Below, one piece after another: positions 11,936 to 24,322 of a stretch of DNA of 64,000 bases. The notes under the pieces were generated by a model. It searched no databases. It was not told where the DNA came from and was given only the letters and a program-made list of their open reading frames with translations. Origin of the DNA: Arbacia lixula (lineage: Eukaryota; Echinodermata; Echinoidea; Arbacioida; Arbaciidae); contig OZ022593.1 in assembly GCA_963669155.1 (NCBI GenBank), positions 13,880,473 to 13,944,472 of the forward strand, given 5' to 3'. Within the stretch, counting starts at the first letter, position 1. Every line of letters begins with the position of its first letter. The translations under genes and the position numbers were made by a program.

Positions 11936-13734
11936 GTCATATACTAATAAGTCACGTGTTTGGATAAATGTCACGAGGAAGTAAGAAATCCCTTTTCTCT
12001 CATGGATATTTTATCATGATTACGGTGCGACCGCACAACCGGGGACAAAGCTCCCTCGAAAATAAGAAGAAACACCGACCTCAAACAATTCTACTAGTAT
12101 TCCTTAATACCATTCCCGATTATCCAGGGTCTTCTGCCTGAATCCCCCGTCTCCATTCCCCGCTGTTTACCTTCTCCGCTGCGGTTGGGTTAGTACCTCC
12201 GTGTCTCTACTAACACTCTCAGTCCCATAGTCAATTAATTGTGTTATAATCATGATAATTGACACGAGTCAACCAGTTGTTTGTACTGAGAAGTTAATGA
12301 TGTCTTTCCATCTGTTTCTCTATATGTTTTGTTTTCATTGGAGAAAAACAACATGACATTTTGCAAGTTTACGACTGATCAAGAATAGAAAGTAAAAGCA
12401 AAACAAAAAGATGACCACAAAAAATGAAATCATGAACGTGAAGAAGGAATGATAAGGCAACAAAAATAGAAAATAATCATCGGACTCCTCTAACCAATCA
12501 AATAAATACGAAAACTCTATTTCTGAAAATGTATAGACAAAGTTTTTTTTAGCACAATACCTTTCGGTTCCTTTTCGACACTTAATTAATGATCTACGAA
12601 CAATAAACGAGTGGTGCTCACGTTGAAATGTACAAACTTATATCTAATATTTCAGACAGAGGTGATAACAATTTTAATCTGAAGGTCTCATTATTCCTCT
12701 CCTGCCTTCCACTGCTTGTAAAGCATGTGTAGTATGATGTCATTGAATGGCTGTCCTTCGTCCGCTCAGTAACCCTCGACATGCCTCATGTAGATTATTT
12801 CAGCATTAATCCATTCGGAACTAAGTACCATGAATATGTGGTTTGGGGCTACAACTACCAAAATAATAAAAGATGCATCACGTGAAAGAGCATACATTTC
12901 TGTACAAGATGAATCCATTTTGGCATGATTTTTATGTATGTAAATTCCCTTCGTAATGACTTTTTTCAAAGCAAAATAAGGGGCAAATGGGCAGTAAATC
13001 TTCAAATTGGCAACTCGCTGAAATGGTTGAAATCCCTCCTCTGCTCTTCAAATTGGCATGATTTTTGCTATAACTTGAATGATTTTGACGTGTTATTAAT
13101 TTGTAATGGAATTTACATTATATTCCTTCATAAAAAATCATTTGATAAATATGGTGTTGCCAATTTAAAAGACAAATAGTGATTAGTTTTGGCCTTGGTT
13201 CTGAATGAGCTAATACACGTAAATCCCATAGAGAACATTTGATCTGACACAAAAAGAGTTTACTCAGGCTGGTGGACATTCCTATACCAAACTAAAAAAT
13301 ACAGTCTAGTACTCAAGACTAGTCATCATTTCATACTATTCTTTTCTCGGTCGGGGCGAGCCAGAGAACACATCGGACATGATTTGCTACTGCAACCAGG
13401 CTACTTCATAGAGTAATTTGGTTTAGAAATACCCAACGGCCTTGAGGCCAGACTAGTTTCAGGTAGCCCTTTCACCTCAATCTCAACTGCGCACCTCAAC
13501 TGACGTCACCTAAAGCGACTAACATATTGATAATCATGTTCATGCGCACGTACTTCTGCTCTTGTGTGGACGTGGTCATTCCAATGTGCGAGAATGCACA
13601 CATTCTCCTCAAGTTTATGGTAGCTTTTACGGGTAAAGCTTGGGAAAACCTGTAATAATCATTCGCAAAATTTGAACTGTATCGAAATACATTGAGTTTG
13701 ACTGTGGTATTAAATTGGTGCATTCCTTAAGTGA
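11936..13734. other. Unassigned; repeat relics near 13200 and 13420
   Basis: Sequence at about 13213-13262 (AATACACGTAAATCCCATAG and following) matches one side of the TTAACCCT foldback family at 46136-46226. CAACGGCCTTGAGGCCAGACTA (13434-13455) resembles 56748-56769. No gene supported. Confidence 0.5.
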
Positions 13735-13970
13735 TGAATGATACTCCATTTGCATAAATGGCGGTCAATAATACTTTTATTAGCATATATAGTGGTCAAT
13801 GATACTTTTATTAGCATAAATAAACGGTGAATAGTACTTTTATAAGCATAAATCACGGTCAATAGTTCTTTTATTTGCATAAGTAGGTTCAATAGTACCT
13901 GTATTAGCATAAATGGGGGTCAATAGTACTTTAATCAGCAGAAAAGATGGTCATTAGTATGTTTATTAAC
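13735..13970. repeat. Minisatellite, about 37-bp unit, about 6.5 copies
   Basis: Units share GGTCAATAGTACTTTTATTAGCATAAAT with differing two- to five-base linkers. Copies are diverged (for example ATTTGCATAAGTAGG, ATCAGCAGAAAAGATGG), so the array is old. A minus-strand reading frame across it is an artefact of the period. Confidence 0.9.
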
Positions 13971-14842
13971 ACAGCTTTGCATGCGGATTGTGATTTTTCT
14001 CCTCCATATGTCCCCATCCGAAGATGAAACCCGCAATATGCCGCTATCATCCATTGCGGTTTGCCCATCCGACGCTCCTCGAACGTTTCCGCGATACTTA
14101 TCTTTCACAATCAAAGCCGCGCTGGCAGTCCATCTTATCGCTCTACTCAGAAAGCCTCTAATCCGTTAGAGATCAGCGGAAAAGGAGTCTTATGTAGAAG
14201 AAGGGATCTCCTCGGGTATGGGAGCTGAGAAACCATGAATTACGAGGGATAAGGAGGAAGATTTGAAGATTCTTTATATTGACTGGACTTTAGATTTCGT
14301 AACGCTGACGGTGCTAGTCATGTATAGTGATGAATAATCACGAGATTTAAAATGGATTTCACTTTGAAAATTGCGATCGCGGAAGAGAAAGACTAGATCA
14401 AGAAAACATATTAATGCAGCAGAATTACATAATTGTCATGATTTTAAATGCCACTTCTTTAACCAGTAACAGAACAAATAGTTATTGACATTCCCCAAAA
14501 TTAAAGTCTTCCAGTCATTCTAAAAAAAACAGGTAAGATAATCTTCAGTTTTCCCCGATAAAAGCCCGACATAGCAACAACTATGATATGCTATTGGTAT
14601 TCTGTCATTTACCACATCATTTTCGTTTTTGATTTTGTGCCTTTCCTATATTAATCTGTATGTATTTAATCATTCTTTTTCTTTTAATCTGCAATTATTT
14701 GTTTAGGCCTTATTACTGTCATAATCATGACAATTGAGTGTCTCTCTGTCCCATTTATTCGTTCACCATCATTAACATGTACTAACCACACCATACTACC
14801 TCTCCCCCTCCCCATTTACGAAAGCATGCACTTACTCTTACA
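13971..14842. other. Unassigned spacer
   Basis: Somewhat GC-richer at 13980-14170 but without recognised motifs. Confidence 0.4.
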
Positions 14843-14843
14843 C

Positions 14844-14913
<70 letters not shown>

Positions 14914-14994
14914 ACAAACTCCACACATGCACACCCAAACACACACATGTCGCTCTCTCTATCTCTCTCACACACTCCTACATGTCATCTCTCC

Positions 14995-15035
<41 letters not shown>
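14843..15035. repeat. (CA)n and (CT)n microsatellites
   Basis: CA run at about 14844-14908 and CT run at about 14990-15034 separated by CA-rich sequence. Confidence 0.9.
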
Positions 15036-15036
<1 letters not shown>

Positions 15037-17713
15037 ATTCTTCCTCTAACTCCAGGTCTCTTTCCCACCCTGACGTCCTAGCGTCTTCTCTTCACTCTGC
15101 CTATTTCTGTCCCTCCCCATTCTGCTTCTACAAAAATATAAATTCTCGCCACCAATTGCATAAAAATGCACCATTCCCGACAATCATAACACAAAAAAGC
15201 GAGCTGGTGCCAAAGCGATATTCATATGGTGACAAACAAGACAGATTTAAATGTCATTGGTGTTGGATTGTCATTTGATAGCAAAAAAAAAATAAATACA
15301 CATCAAGAACACACACTAGTCTACATACTCGGAATTAAACAATATATATATAAATGCTATATCCTGTAGGCGATGATGGAGTCCTGAGCTCTTTACTCAG
15401 ATGAAAATAACACGTGTGACGACAATCTGACAATACGTTTGCTTTTTTGCGAACTCGGGGAAAAATGAAAATACAAATCTTAAGGGCTTGGCTCCGTGTA
15501 GCATGAAAGGAGATTGCATTACAAAGAAGGATTACAACAAAAAGTAGATCAGAGAAGGTCATGGAGTTATAGGAGAAAGGAATTACCTAAAAGGATGGGA
15601 AATAACAAAGGAAAAGACACGCGCCATATTTCAATTGACATTCCAAAAGTTATTTTGGCGCCATAACGCCCTGTCGTCTGCACCTCCTTCTAAAGCAGCT
15701 CGCGGTGACAGCAGCCCTAGAAAAGGCGGGAGAGGAGATATGTTGTGTGAGATTAAACATGTGATGTATACAGCCGGTTCCTCGCTATCACACGCATCCA
15801 ACGGTCGAATGTCAAAGGAAGAGGTTGAAATAAATCAGTTTCCGTGGCGTCTCCTTCCGATTTTGATGGAGCAGCTATAAATATCAAGTTGCAAATACAC
15901 AAGCGTTTAAAAGACTACGCCTGGGCGGTTTTTAGCATTTATTTGGCTATATTGTGACGGATTGTCTACATATATATACCGTACCTTACCTTGTTTTCCA
16001 ACTTTTCTGGAGGCAATGCAGTGCGGATTTCTTGTCTCAAAATGTTCCTCTTTAAAGAAAGAGAGGAAAATAGATATCAAGTTGCAATCGCGAATGAAGG
16101 CTAGACTAATGTTGATTAATTACTCCGTAGTAATTGACAGATCACCAATCCGACACATTTCTCTTCCCTTCTTTTCCCCCTTCCAATTTCATTGCGAGAT
16201 GGTTTTGTAGGAAACGACAATATCCCCTCTGGCAAAAGGAGACACAGACACCACTTCGATGAACCCAAATTATCTGTGCATGTAAGGGTGCTATCTGTTA
16301 TGATGTTCATGAATTACTGATACACGAGTGGAACACCAGCACACACTAGCACACAAATCACAAAGAAATCTCAGACCACAATATAGGTTATTCTTTAGTA
16401 TGTAAACACAGTGATGTAGTTGCTTTTAAGAAGGAAAATGGACATGTTTACAGAAATTATTATGTTAATTTTCCGTACCTTTGGCCTTTACGTCACCTAT
16501 GGATAACCTATACCTTACAAGCTATGCTTTTTTTTAGGTTTCCCTCCATAATAATTTGTACAATTCATTTTGTTTGCCAGTTCAAGATGAACTCTCCTGA
16601 TATATATTTGTTTATACCTTGTTAATTCCTGGTATTCAGCTGTTATCATTGTTGTAGATTAATAATCACTATTATTAAGTCAAATCAAGTCAAATCAAAT
16701 GAAATATTGCAACTGATGTACCTTCTTTTTTAAAAAACAATTGTGGCTTCCTGTAGGATCATGTTAATGAAGGACAAATAATTTTGTGTCTCAGAGGTGT
16801 TTGCCTTGTCTTTATCGAGCGCGATATTTCTTCACCATGTTCACTGGGAGTAACAAAAATCTCCAAACCAAAATCTCTCGGAGAAGGCTTCTTTGTGATT
16901 TTCATCCATTGAGATATTGTTTGAGAAGCATTTATACAAATATGTATTTATACATAAATGAGAACACAAGCAAATATACTAAAATGCCGGAGAAGGAGAC
17001 TATTTCAGTATGTCGGCCATAGACCTTATCAAGACACATACTATATGTTTTTTCCGGATGATTTTCTTTATGTGTATGCAGATATTGAAATTGTCCCGTT
17101 GCTTTGATTCAATAAACATAAATTAGAAAAAAGACACATACTTTATATGGAAACCAATAGACCACAGATTCGGATTCCTGTCTTTTTAACATGTTTTTCA
17201 TTCATTTACATGATTGAAAACGCGATTCTTATTAATTGGTTTATGTAAATCAAAGTTGATTTTCTCAGTGAAACGACTTCTTCGTAAAATATTGATCGTG
17301 TTCACGAACGCCTATCCGCGATTCACTTCCCATTCGACATGTAAACTACACACGTTTGCAAAGTCTGCCACAGTTCTAAGAAAAGTCAACACAAGTAGGT
17401 CAGTGTAGAGTGCAACAAACACAAAACAAGAAGATGAGTCGGAACTCCCAACATCCTGCAATAAACAAACGCTTTGCCCTATTGACAATCGTCCTCATCT
17501 TCATCAACGGATACAGCGAAAGCCGCGTTGCCATGGTGACGTGTAACTTTAGACAGGAAGCCACGGCCTCTCAGGAAATCGCCCAATTCTTTTATTTTTA
17601 TAAATTCTTTTATTTCCCTTGAGCAGAATTTAGAATTAGCATACAAACAATCTAACGTATTTGAAATTAAGTGCCTTGCTACGTGCAGATGATTTAGTGT
17701 GCTTCTAATAGAG
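15036..17713. other. Unassigned intergenic or intronic sequence
   Basis: 2.7 kb without a recognised gene. 15655-15720 and 15780-15880 are mildly GC-rich and open in one frame, but show no domain and no paired splice sites. Confidence 0.5.
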
Positions 17714-17716
17714 TTA

Positions 17717-18223
17717 CGGGCTCTCTACACGGGGAAGGCGAATGATTTGCGAAGGACGCGAATGTCTCAACTTGGCAAAGTCTGACAATCGCATTTTCTG
17801 CTGCAAAAGCTCGCAAAAGATGCGCGTCGGTTCGGAAGCTTCGCAAATCGCTGCGAGAGTCGTTTTTACTTCGGCGGATATTTTTAAATAAATTGAAATT
17901 TCTCGTGAACACTTCCGGCATGCCGGGACGTTTTTATTCCTATTTTGTTCTCTAACATGACTTAAAAGCTCCATAGTATGCGCAGGACCTGCGCAGGACA
18001 TGTGCGATATTTGCAAAGTCTTCGCAAATCCTCAGCCAGAAATTTTGCCGAATGTCTCGCTCAAGCAGCGACATTCGCACAAACTTCGTGAAAACTTCAC
18101 ACAAACTGCGTGAGAATAATTTTCGAAGCCATTGTCGAGAGACTTTCGGACAAACTTCTCCGAATCAATTTTTCGACATTCGCGTCTTTCGCAAATCATT
18201 CGCCTGCCCCGTGTAAACAACCC
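17717..18223. mobile_element. TTA-flanked MITE with GTGTAAACA-type ends
   Basis: Terminal inverted repeats of about 45 bp: inner parts share GGCGAATGATTTGCGAA followed by GACGCGAATGTC, outer parts share TACACGGGG. TTA lies immediately outside both ends (17714-17716, 18224-18226). This suits the 3-bp target preference of PIF/Harbinger elements (family knowledge). The interior is TTCGCAAA-rich and has no transposase. Confidence 0.75.
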
Positions 18224-18226
18224 TTA

Positions 18227-19086
18227 AACAAATGCATGATGTAGATTTTCCCAATGATTTTAGAAACAAATTCCGTGCCGACATTACTTTTAAATTGAGT
18301 TTGAATAAGATAACGATGTAGGTTCGTGCTTGTTTTGCCTTATGTCTGGTCATTCCTTCATTTTCTTATATACAGTGAGTGTGTCCCAGAATAAAAGGAG
18401 ACCTGTTTGGGGGTCGGTTAAATAATCATCAAATATTATATCATTATATAAATGACAGCAATATTAAGAGTAAAATGTCTCCTTTCATTTGATATCAAAT
18501 TCACGAGGAATTGTTCACGCATGACTGATTTCAAGCAATTACAAGTACTCGATGTCAGAAACGTTTTGCGCATAATAATGAATGTTGAAGATTATTCCCC
18601 TCTTGCGGCTATTTTAGTTTTTTCAGTTTATTGGGGGGGGGGGGGGGTTAATGGTAAGTCTTTAATTGCTTTTTCTTTGTAAGTTCCATTTTTTCTTTCA
18701 CATGCTTGTATTCTGTCTCTAATTTCCATAGGGATGATATGGCAATTGCCTTTTCTCTTTTGAACCTATCAATCAATTAATCAATCAATCAACTTCCCCC
18801 TATTTTCTCTTCTCTTTTTGCATAATTGCCATCCTTTTCTTTTACACTTTCATTCCTTATTGTTTATCAATGATGATTTTCTTCATCAATAAAGAGTTAT
18901 TTTTAGTTTATACCAACTTTCGCTTGTACTCTTTTTCTTTTACTCAAGCTTTTATCGATCTCTCAATCTCTGTAAACTTTTTTTATTATGGTATGAAATT
19001 TATGATACTTAATAAAGAACAAACAAGAAGAATAAACAAACAATTATTTTATCATTTACAAACACAAATCACAGAGGCATGTGTCT
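18227..19086. other. Unassigned spacer with poly-G and (AATC)n
   Basis: Contains a G run at about 18631-18647 and an AATCAATC run at about 18770-18795; otherwise AT-rich. Confidence 0.5.
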
Positions 19087-19623
19087 CTACCCCCAATATC
19101 CCTCAACATGTCCACCATGTCTGTCTACGCACTTCTGTGCTCTTCTTCTCATGGTTCCTACTGCCTGGCGAATCACATGTTCTTCCTGGCGCAGCGCCTC
19201 GCACTCTCTCACGATCCTGTTGCGCAGGTCATTGAGGTTTCTCGGTGGGGATGTGTAGACCTTGCTCTTCAGGTAGCCCCAAAGAAAGAAGTCACACGGG
19301 TGACCTGGTGACCTGGTGACCTGGGAAGCCATCCGACCTGGTGATGCATCGCGGTGACTCTGTTGTTGAAGAGCTCTTGCAATCTCTCCCGAACTCTCAC
19401 TCTTCGATGAGGCGGTGCTCCATTTTGTGCCCATCAGAATTTCCAGATTGTTGACTTTGAAGGTATATTTCTTTCAGGAAACCGACGGTGGAAATCCTGA
19501 GCAACTTGATGCAGGCTGCCAGTGTGATTCCATTCTGTTACAAGAAAAAATCTTTGCTCTCGTTTCAGCTGCATCGTCAGGCAAGCAGTGAAAAACCCAT
19601 GCTTCTGACGGATTCACTCTCAA
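19087..19623 (-). pseudogene. Decayed DDE transposase, mariner-like with DUF4817-type N-terminus
   Basis: On the minus strand the sequence first reads TGSLHQVAQDFHRRFPERN with SKSTIWKF (about 19530-19440), typical of the helix-turn-helix N-terminus of these transposases. It then jumps to WAQNGAPPHRRVRVRERLQE and NRVTAMHH, the block around the second catalytic Asp. It ends in another frame with HPCDFFLWGYLKSKVY and PPRNLNDLRNRIVRE. The central part is missing, the usual Asp before GAP is Asn, and at least two frameshifts are needed, so it is dead. The end of the frame is intact to 19087. A TGACCTGG microrepeat (19303-19327) falls where the third catalytic residue would be. The 723-bp element at 19624 is inserted just upstream of its start. 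Family recognition comes from motif memory, not a search. Confidence 0.8.
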
Positions 19624-20346
19624 CAGGGATGTGTTATGGAAGGATATGAAACAACTTTCTTTCTTTGAACCCATGCGTGGCACCGCCGAAAAAAATGTCT
19701 CCTCAGCATGTGCTTTTCAGGTGTTTTAATAATAACGAACAGGATTGCGTAGCAACGGTTTCTCAGATAGAACAAAAGAAATGTAGAGTCTTATTTCGCT
19801 TGTCCAGTTCTGTTGGATTGCATCAATACTTTGGTGAGGAAAAGAGATATCAGCGAACAAAAATAACCAGTTTTTTCTACTCGAATATCTCAGTTGCACG
19901 CAAATGCACGCAAACTCTCTTAATGAAAATAAACAGCGTAAGATATAATTTTGATAATGATTGAATCCCACATTTGCGGAAATCTGCGGAAAGTGAAGAA
20001 ATTTGTTAATTGTGTAAGTAAGAATATTATCTTCTATCTCCGTTTGTGCATCATTCAACAATTATTTAGAAGAAAACCGAGTACAGTATCTTTAGTGGTG
20101 TTGCCCGTAACTTTCTTGAAAATTGCACAAAAATGTGATAAGAAACATAGGTTCCAGAGACAAAACAGTGAATTAAAGATATTGCTTTCCAAGTTGACAG
20201 CAGCTAAATGTCGGTGCCGCGCATTGGACATCGAAGCATTGTAGTGATTGTGAAATGCTTTTGACATTCATTAGCACGCTTTAGTATCCATACAGATGTT
20301 TGAATATATTATGCTCGAGTTGTTTCTCCTTCCTAACACATCCCTG
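19624..20346 (+). mobile_element. CAGGGATG non-autonomous transposon, copy 1
   Basis: Ends CAGGGATGTGTTATGGAAGG and the inverted TCCTTCCTAACACATCCCTG. Flanked by the perfect 7-bp duplication CTCTCAA (19617-19623, 20347-20353). No transposase; several short frames only. Full-length member, 723 bp, closely similar to copy 3 (47144-47868). Ends resemble hAT termini (CAGGG), but hAT elements normally duplicate 8 bp, so class assignment is open. Confidence 0.93.
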
Positions 20347-20353
20347 CTCTCAA

Positions 20354-20557
20354 CCATGTCAACGAGAGAATTTGTAAAGGAAGCATAACAAAGAACACAA
20401 AAAAATGCTCATGAGCCATCCCTTTTATGCACTACGTTGATGCTTCCTGACAAATCTTAACCATTTGTCCTGCGCAACTTGATTTTGACAATTATTTTTT
20501 AAACACATGTTGCTCGTCAACGCGTGATTATTATCTATCATGTTAGGTGTCAATACA
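20354..20557. other. Spacer between two elements
   Basis: Flank into which copy 1 inserted; no gene seen. Confidence 0.4.
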
Positions 20558-20993
20558 CCAGTTCGTAGTTAGCTCTGGAGCAAGTTTGGTCACTATGACC
20601 TTTCCCTTTTTTCATTAGGATAAGCAGTTGATTAATATATCATTTCAAAAGGAGATGTTACGTAATGTGCTTACCCGACAAAGCAATTTGCGATATTCAA
20701 CCTCTAATAAAGGAACCATCTCAAAACAGGTGACAAGAATAGTAGGCTACGGTCTGTGAACAATTGGGAAAGCTTCTATTACATTGTTTATTGGAAACTA
20801 ATTGTTGTCGTTTGGCCTGTTGTCAAATACCCCATGATTGAACACCTTGGTGTTCTTTTATAAATTGGATAACAAGCATATTCTAAAATAACTTATTAAT
20901 GATGATGCTTATCTCAGTGATTTAAAAACCAACAAGCTGGTTTGGTCACTATGACCTTCATCTGCTCATGCGCAAATTGTAATTACGAACTGG
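20558..20993 (+). mobile_element. CCAGTTCGTA MITE, copy 1
   Basis: 436 bp with inverted ends CCAGTTCGTAGTTAG / TAATTACGAACTGG and an inner palindrome GGTCACTATGACC near each end. A near-identical copy lies inverted at 54069-54502, with only a few substitutions and a 2-bp length difference. Similarity may run a few bases beyond the ends, so exact termini are uncertain. No ORF. Confidence 0.85.
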
Positions 20994-21239
20994 CTTATTG
21001 AAAAAAGAAAAACCGAACTTTTTAATGATGCATACAATATTTAATTTTTTTCAGTCAACTAGAGAAATAACACAGAATCTCGGATTCCTTTTTTTTTCTG
21101 GGACACAATGTACAATCTCATATATGTAATAAAAATATGATATCATGGATGATGAATGCTTTCTATTTTGCTTCATGCATCTTGTTATGTGATTACTATA
21201 TATAAATTGTATGCCTATCATATTGATTGAGATGTTTAT
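20994..21239. other. Unassigned AT-rich spacer
   Basis: Nothing recognisable. Confidence 0.4.
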
Positions 21240-21387
21240 GTAAAAACGATAGATAGATCGATCGACCGATGTATATCTAGATATGAAGATAGATACATAT
21301 AAAGAAAGAGATATTGCTAAAGATAGATAGATAGATAAGATAGATAAATAAATAGATAGACAGATAAATAGATAGATGAATTGATGA

Positions 21388-21439
<52 letters not shown>

Positions 21440-21440
21440 C
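21240..21440. repeat. (GATA)n microsatellite
   Basis: GATA tetramers with interruptions; the purest run is about 21388-21439. Minus-strand frames here are Ser-Ile-Tyr-Leu repeats. Confidence 0.95.
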
Positions 21441-21868
21441 CAAATATACAAATATACATGTAACATGTAACGCAATAAAAAGAGGGATGAGAGAATGTAA
21501 AGCAAACTCGAGGCAAGATCAGCAATAAGAATATCCGAAGTATTATACGAGTACTTCCTCGCCGCTGGATGCTTCACGTCAACCAAGAATGACAACAGAT
21601 AAGATAGAATATAGAATGTACCTGGCCATATATTGAGCATGCCTTCATTGTAAATTTATAAAGGAACGCGTAAGAGGATAACTAAGATGGCAACGCTATT
21701 GAGAAATTGCCGTCGCGCGTAAATCTAATCTTCTCCGTCACCTGTATCTGAAATCCCAAGAGATCGTCTTCGAAAAGGAAGACGAAAACAGGAAAGAGAC
21801 CGGCTCAGGCATCTCGTCAACAATTCAATATATTAAAAGCACAAGCAAAAAAAGGTGCGAAATCCTTC
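21441..21868. other. Unassigned spacer
   Basis: No feature supported. Confidence 0.4.
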
Positions 21869-21875
21869 TTGTGGG

Positions 21876-22208
21876 CAGGGATGTGTTAGGACAGTGTAGG
21901 ATATGAAACGACTTTCTTTCTTTGAACCCATGCGTGGCACCGCCGAAAAAAAATGTCTTCTCAGCATGTGCTTTTGAGGTGTTTTAATAATAACGAACAG
22001 GATTGCGTAGCAACGTTTTTTCAGGTAGAACAAAAGAAATGTAGAGTCTTATTTCGCTTTTCCAGTTCTATTGGATTGCATCAATACATTGGACATCAAA
22101 GCATAGTGATTGTGAAATGCTTTTGACATTCATTAGCACGCTTTAGTATCCATACAGATGTTTGAATATATTATGCTCGAGTTGTTTCTCCTTCCTAACA
22201 CATCCCTG
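21876..22208 (+). mobile_element. CAGGGATG transposon, copy 2 (internally deleted)
   Basis: Same ends as copy 1 and perfect 7-bp duplication TTGTGGG (21869-21875, 22209-22215). About 390 bp of the interior is missing: the junction passes directly from TTGCATCAATACATTGG to the 3' quarter. Confidence 0.93.
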
Positions 22209-22215
22209 TTGTGGG

Positions 22216-23035
22216 TTTTCTAACATGTACATAGATGGCTTATTCTAAAAACACGCGGTAGATCCGAATCTTCCCTTGAACTGAATTGAATTTATTGCAT
22301 TTTTACGTGTGTTCATCAAATAAACATGAACATAAGCCTAGTTAACACGTTGATATCACTGCATACACAATTGAATATGAACAGCAATGAACAAAATATA
22401 GTTCCATGTGCACATATATTATGAGTTATACAGATTTCTTGTACGATAAGGGTATTTTATTTGAACCTATTTACAAACGTGGGAGAGCCTTTAAAAAAAC
22501 GATGCTTGCTGGGTTGAAGGCTCATCCTTGGTTCTTGATCACTGATAATGCCATAAAATCAATCATTTTGGCTATGACGCATGTGTTGGCTAAGAATCTG
22601 TTGAACGAACTCGTGAATAGTGGATTAGGCGCCTTTTGAAATAAAAATATCATTCCAGAGATTGTCTAAGGGGAGTTCCTCTTCTACTTCTTCTCCGCCC
22701 CGTGTGCGATTGATAACAGATAAGCAGATTAGCTTTTAAGCTGCGTAGGTTGAAAGTCAAAGTATCAGTCCGCCATTCTTGACGGCTTTCGTAGGGCGAT
22801 GACTCGTTTCGGCTCATGGGATGCCAAGACAACACATTTTGTAATTTGGTTTTATTTTCCTTCATTTATTCCTTCTTGATTTCCAACATGTCCAATACAT
22901 CACATGAAATAAAAGGAAATCACAAGGGGTTTTAATAAGAAGCCGAAGCTTGATGGTATGGAAAAAAAATGTATTTCAGAAATTAGAAAGATGATGAAGT
23001 GAGGTAAAGGAAGAGAGATGGGTAAGTAAAAGGAC

Positions 23036-23037
<2 letters not shown>
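22216..23037. other. Unassigned spacer
   Basis: Includes a possible truncated LINE tail (TGAATTGAATTTATTGCA, about 22283-22300). No gene. Confidence 0.4.
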
Positions 23038-23111
<74 letters not shown>

Positions 23112-23237
23112 AAGGGATAGAGGGACGGTGGAAGGAAGAGAGGGGTAGTGAGGTAGAGAAAGAGAGATAGAGAGAGAGAGAGACTGAGAGAGAGAGTGAG
23201 ATGGGGGTAAGGTAGAGATGGGGAGGGGGGGGGGGGG
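23038..23237. repeat. (GA)n microsatellite and G run
   Basis: About 30 GA units, further GA-rich sequence, ending with a G run at about 23225-23237. Confidence 0.95.
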
Positions 23238-23820
23238 CTAGGAGGGGACGAGGGGACTTACACCCTAGTCAAACATGGCTAAACTTGGGGTTCATCGGTC
23301 TTGACATTCATCCCTTCCTCCTATTCCCCATGGTCCCCGAAGCCATGTTTAAAGGAGGCGGAAGAATTCAAATTGCCCCATTGACACATTTGAACATGAA
23401 CTCGCATTGCATACATGTTGCATACACCATTCCAGACAACCATCATTCTAAGAACCGAGTTGGTGCTCATGATTGTGTAGGCTGGCATGCAGAGCCGCCA
23501 TAAAACTGTTTCTCCTTCTATACTTGCTTGCGGCGATAACAGCCCTACATATTAACAAATGTAATGCGATGCGATGCGATCGAGGTATACATTACACGGA
23601 GTGCCATCAGTCGTTTAATGAATGCAAACGCACTCTATAGTCATGAAAGAGCGCTTGACGCGGATTTTCCCATTGATCCCATGCCCGCTTCCACCAAATT
23701 GCTGGTTGAATTTTGAAGGGTAATTACCGCAGATACCAAGTAGCATAGGCAGAAATTTAGAAATTCCGCCAAGAAAAGTGGTTAATCTCGTATTTGCCTG
23801 TCCCCAACTGTACACATTAC
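23238..23820. other. Unassigned spacer
   Basis: No feature supported. Confidence 0.4.
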
Positions 23821-24220
23821 CATGGGCGGAAATCCCGGGGGGACGGGGGGGGGGGGGGGGGTCGCGTCCCCCCCCCCCACCATTTGGAAAGGGGGGGACA
23901 CAATATCAAATGTCCCCCCCCCCACTATTTTCTGTCTGATTGAATTTTTTTCGAAAAACGTCTTAACCCCCCCCCCCCCCCACCACCACCATTTCGAAGG
24001 GGGGGGGGGGGAACACAATATCAAATGTCCCCCTCCCCCCACTATTTTCGGTCGTGTACCCCCACGAGACTGGGCGGATAAATTTTTTTTCGAAAAAACG
24101 TCATAACCCCCCCCCCCCTCCCCCCCCCCCCCCCCCCCCCCCCTGAGAGCATTTTCAGAGACTGGGCGGGATAAAAAAAAAAATGAAGGAAAAAAAACAC
24201 CTCCCCAAAATCCAATCACT

Positions 24221-24258
<38 letters not shown>

Positions 24259-24322
24259 CTCAGCTAATTCTTGAGAAAAAAAACATGTCCCCTCCACCTT
24301 CGGGGAGCGATTTCCGCCCATG
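23821..24322. mobile_element. Poly-C/poly-G foldback element, copy 1
   Basis: Bounded by CATGGGCGGAAATC and its inverse GATTTCCGCCCATG. The interior alternates homopolymer C and G runs with repeated ACACAATATCAAATGTCCCC and TTTTTTCGAAAAACGTC modules. A shorter copy is at 35751-35995. Homopolymers could form G-quadruplex or duplex structures and are liable to sequencing error. Frames here are Pro/Gly translations. Confidence 0.85.

Noticed and set aside
11344..11974. Long frames on both strands, up to 198 residues
   Set aside because: GA/CT and GACA repeat translation.
13735..13970. CRISPR-like array (37-bp repeats)
   Set aside because: Units are head-to-tail with only 2-5 base linkers, diverged, in an animal genome; a minisatellite.
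21051..21640. Ser-Ile-Tyr-Leu repeat proteins on the minus strand
   Set aside because: GATA microsatellite translation.
23782..24321. 179-residue Gly/Pro-rich frame
   Set aside because: Generated by G and C homopolymer runs in the foldback element.
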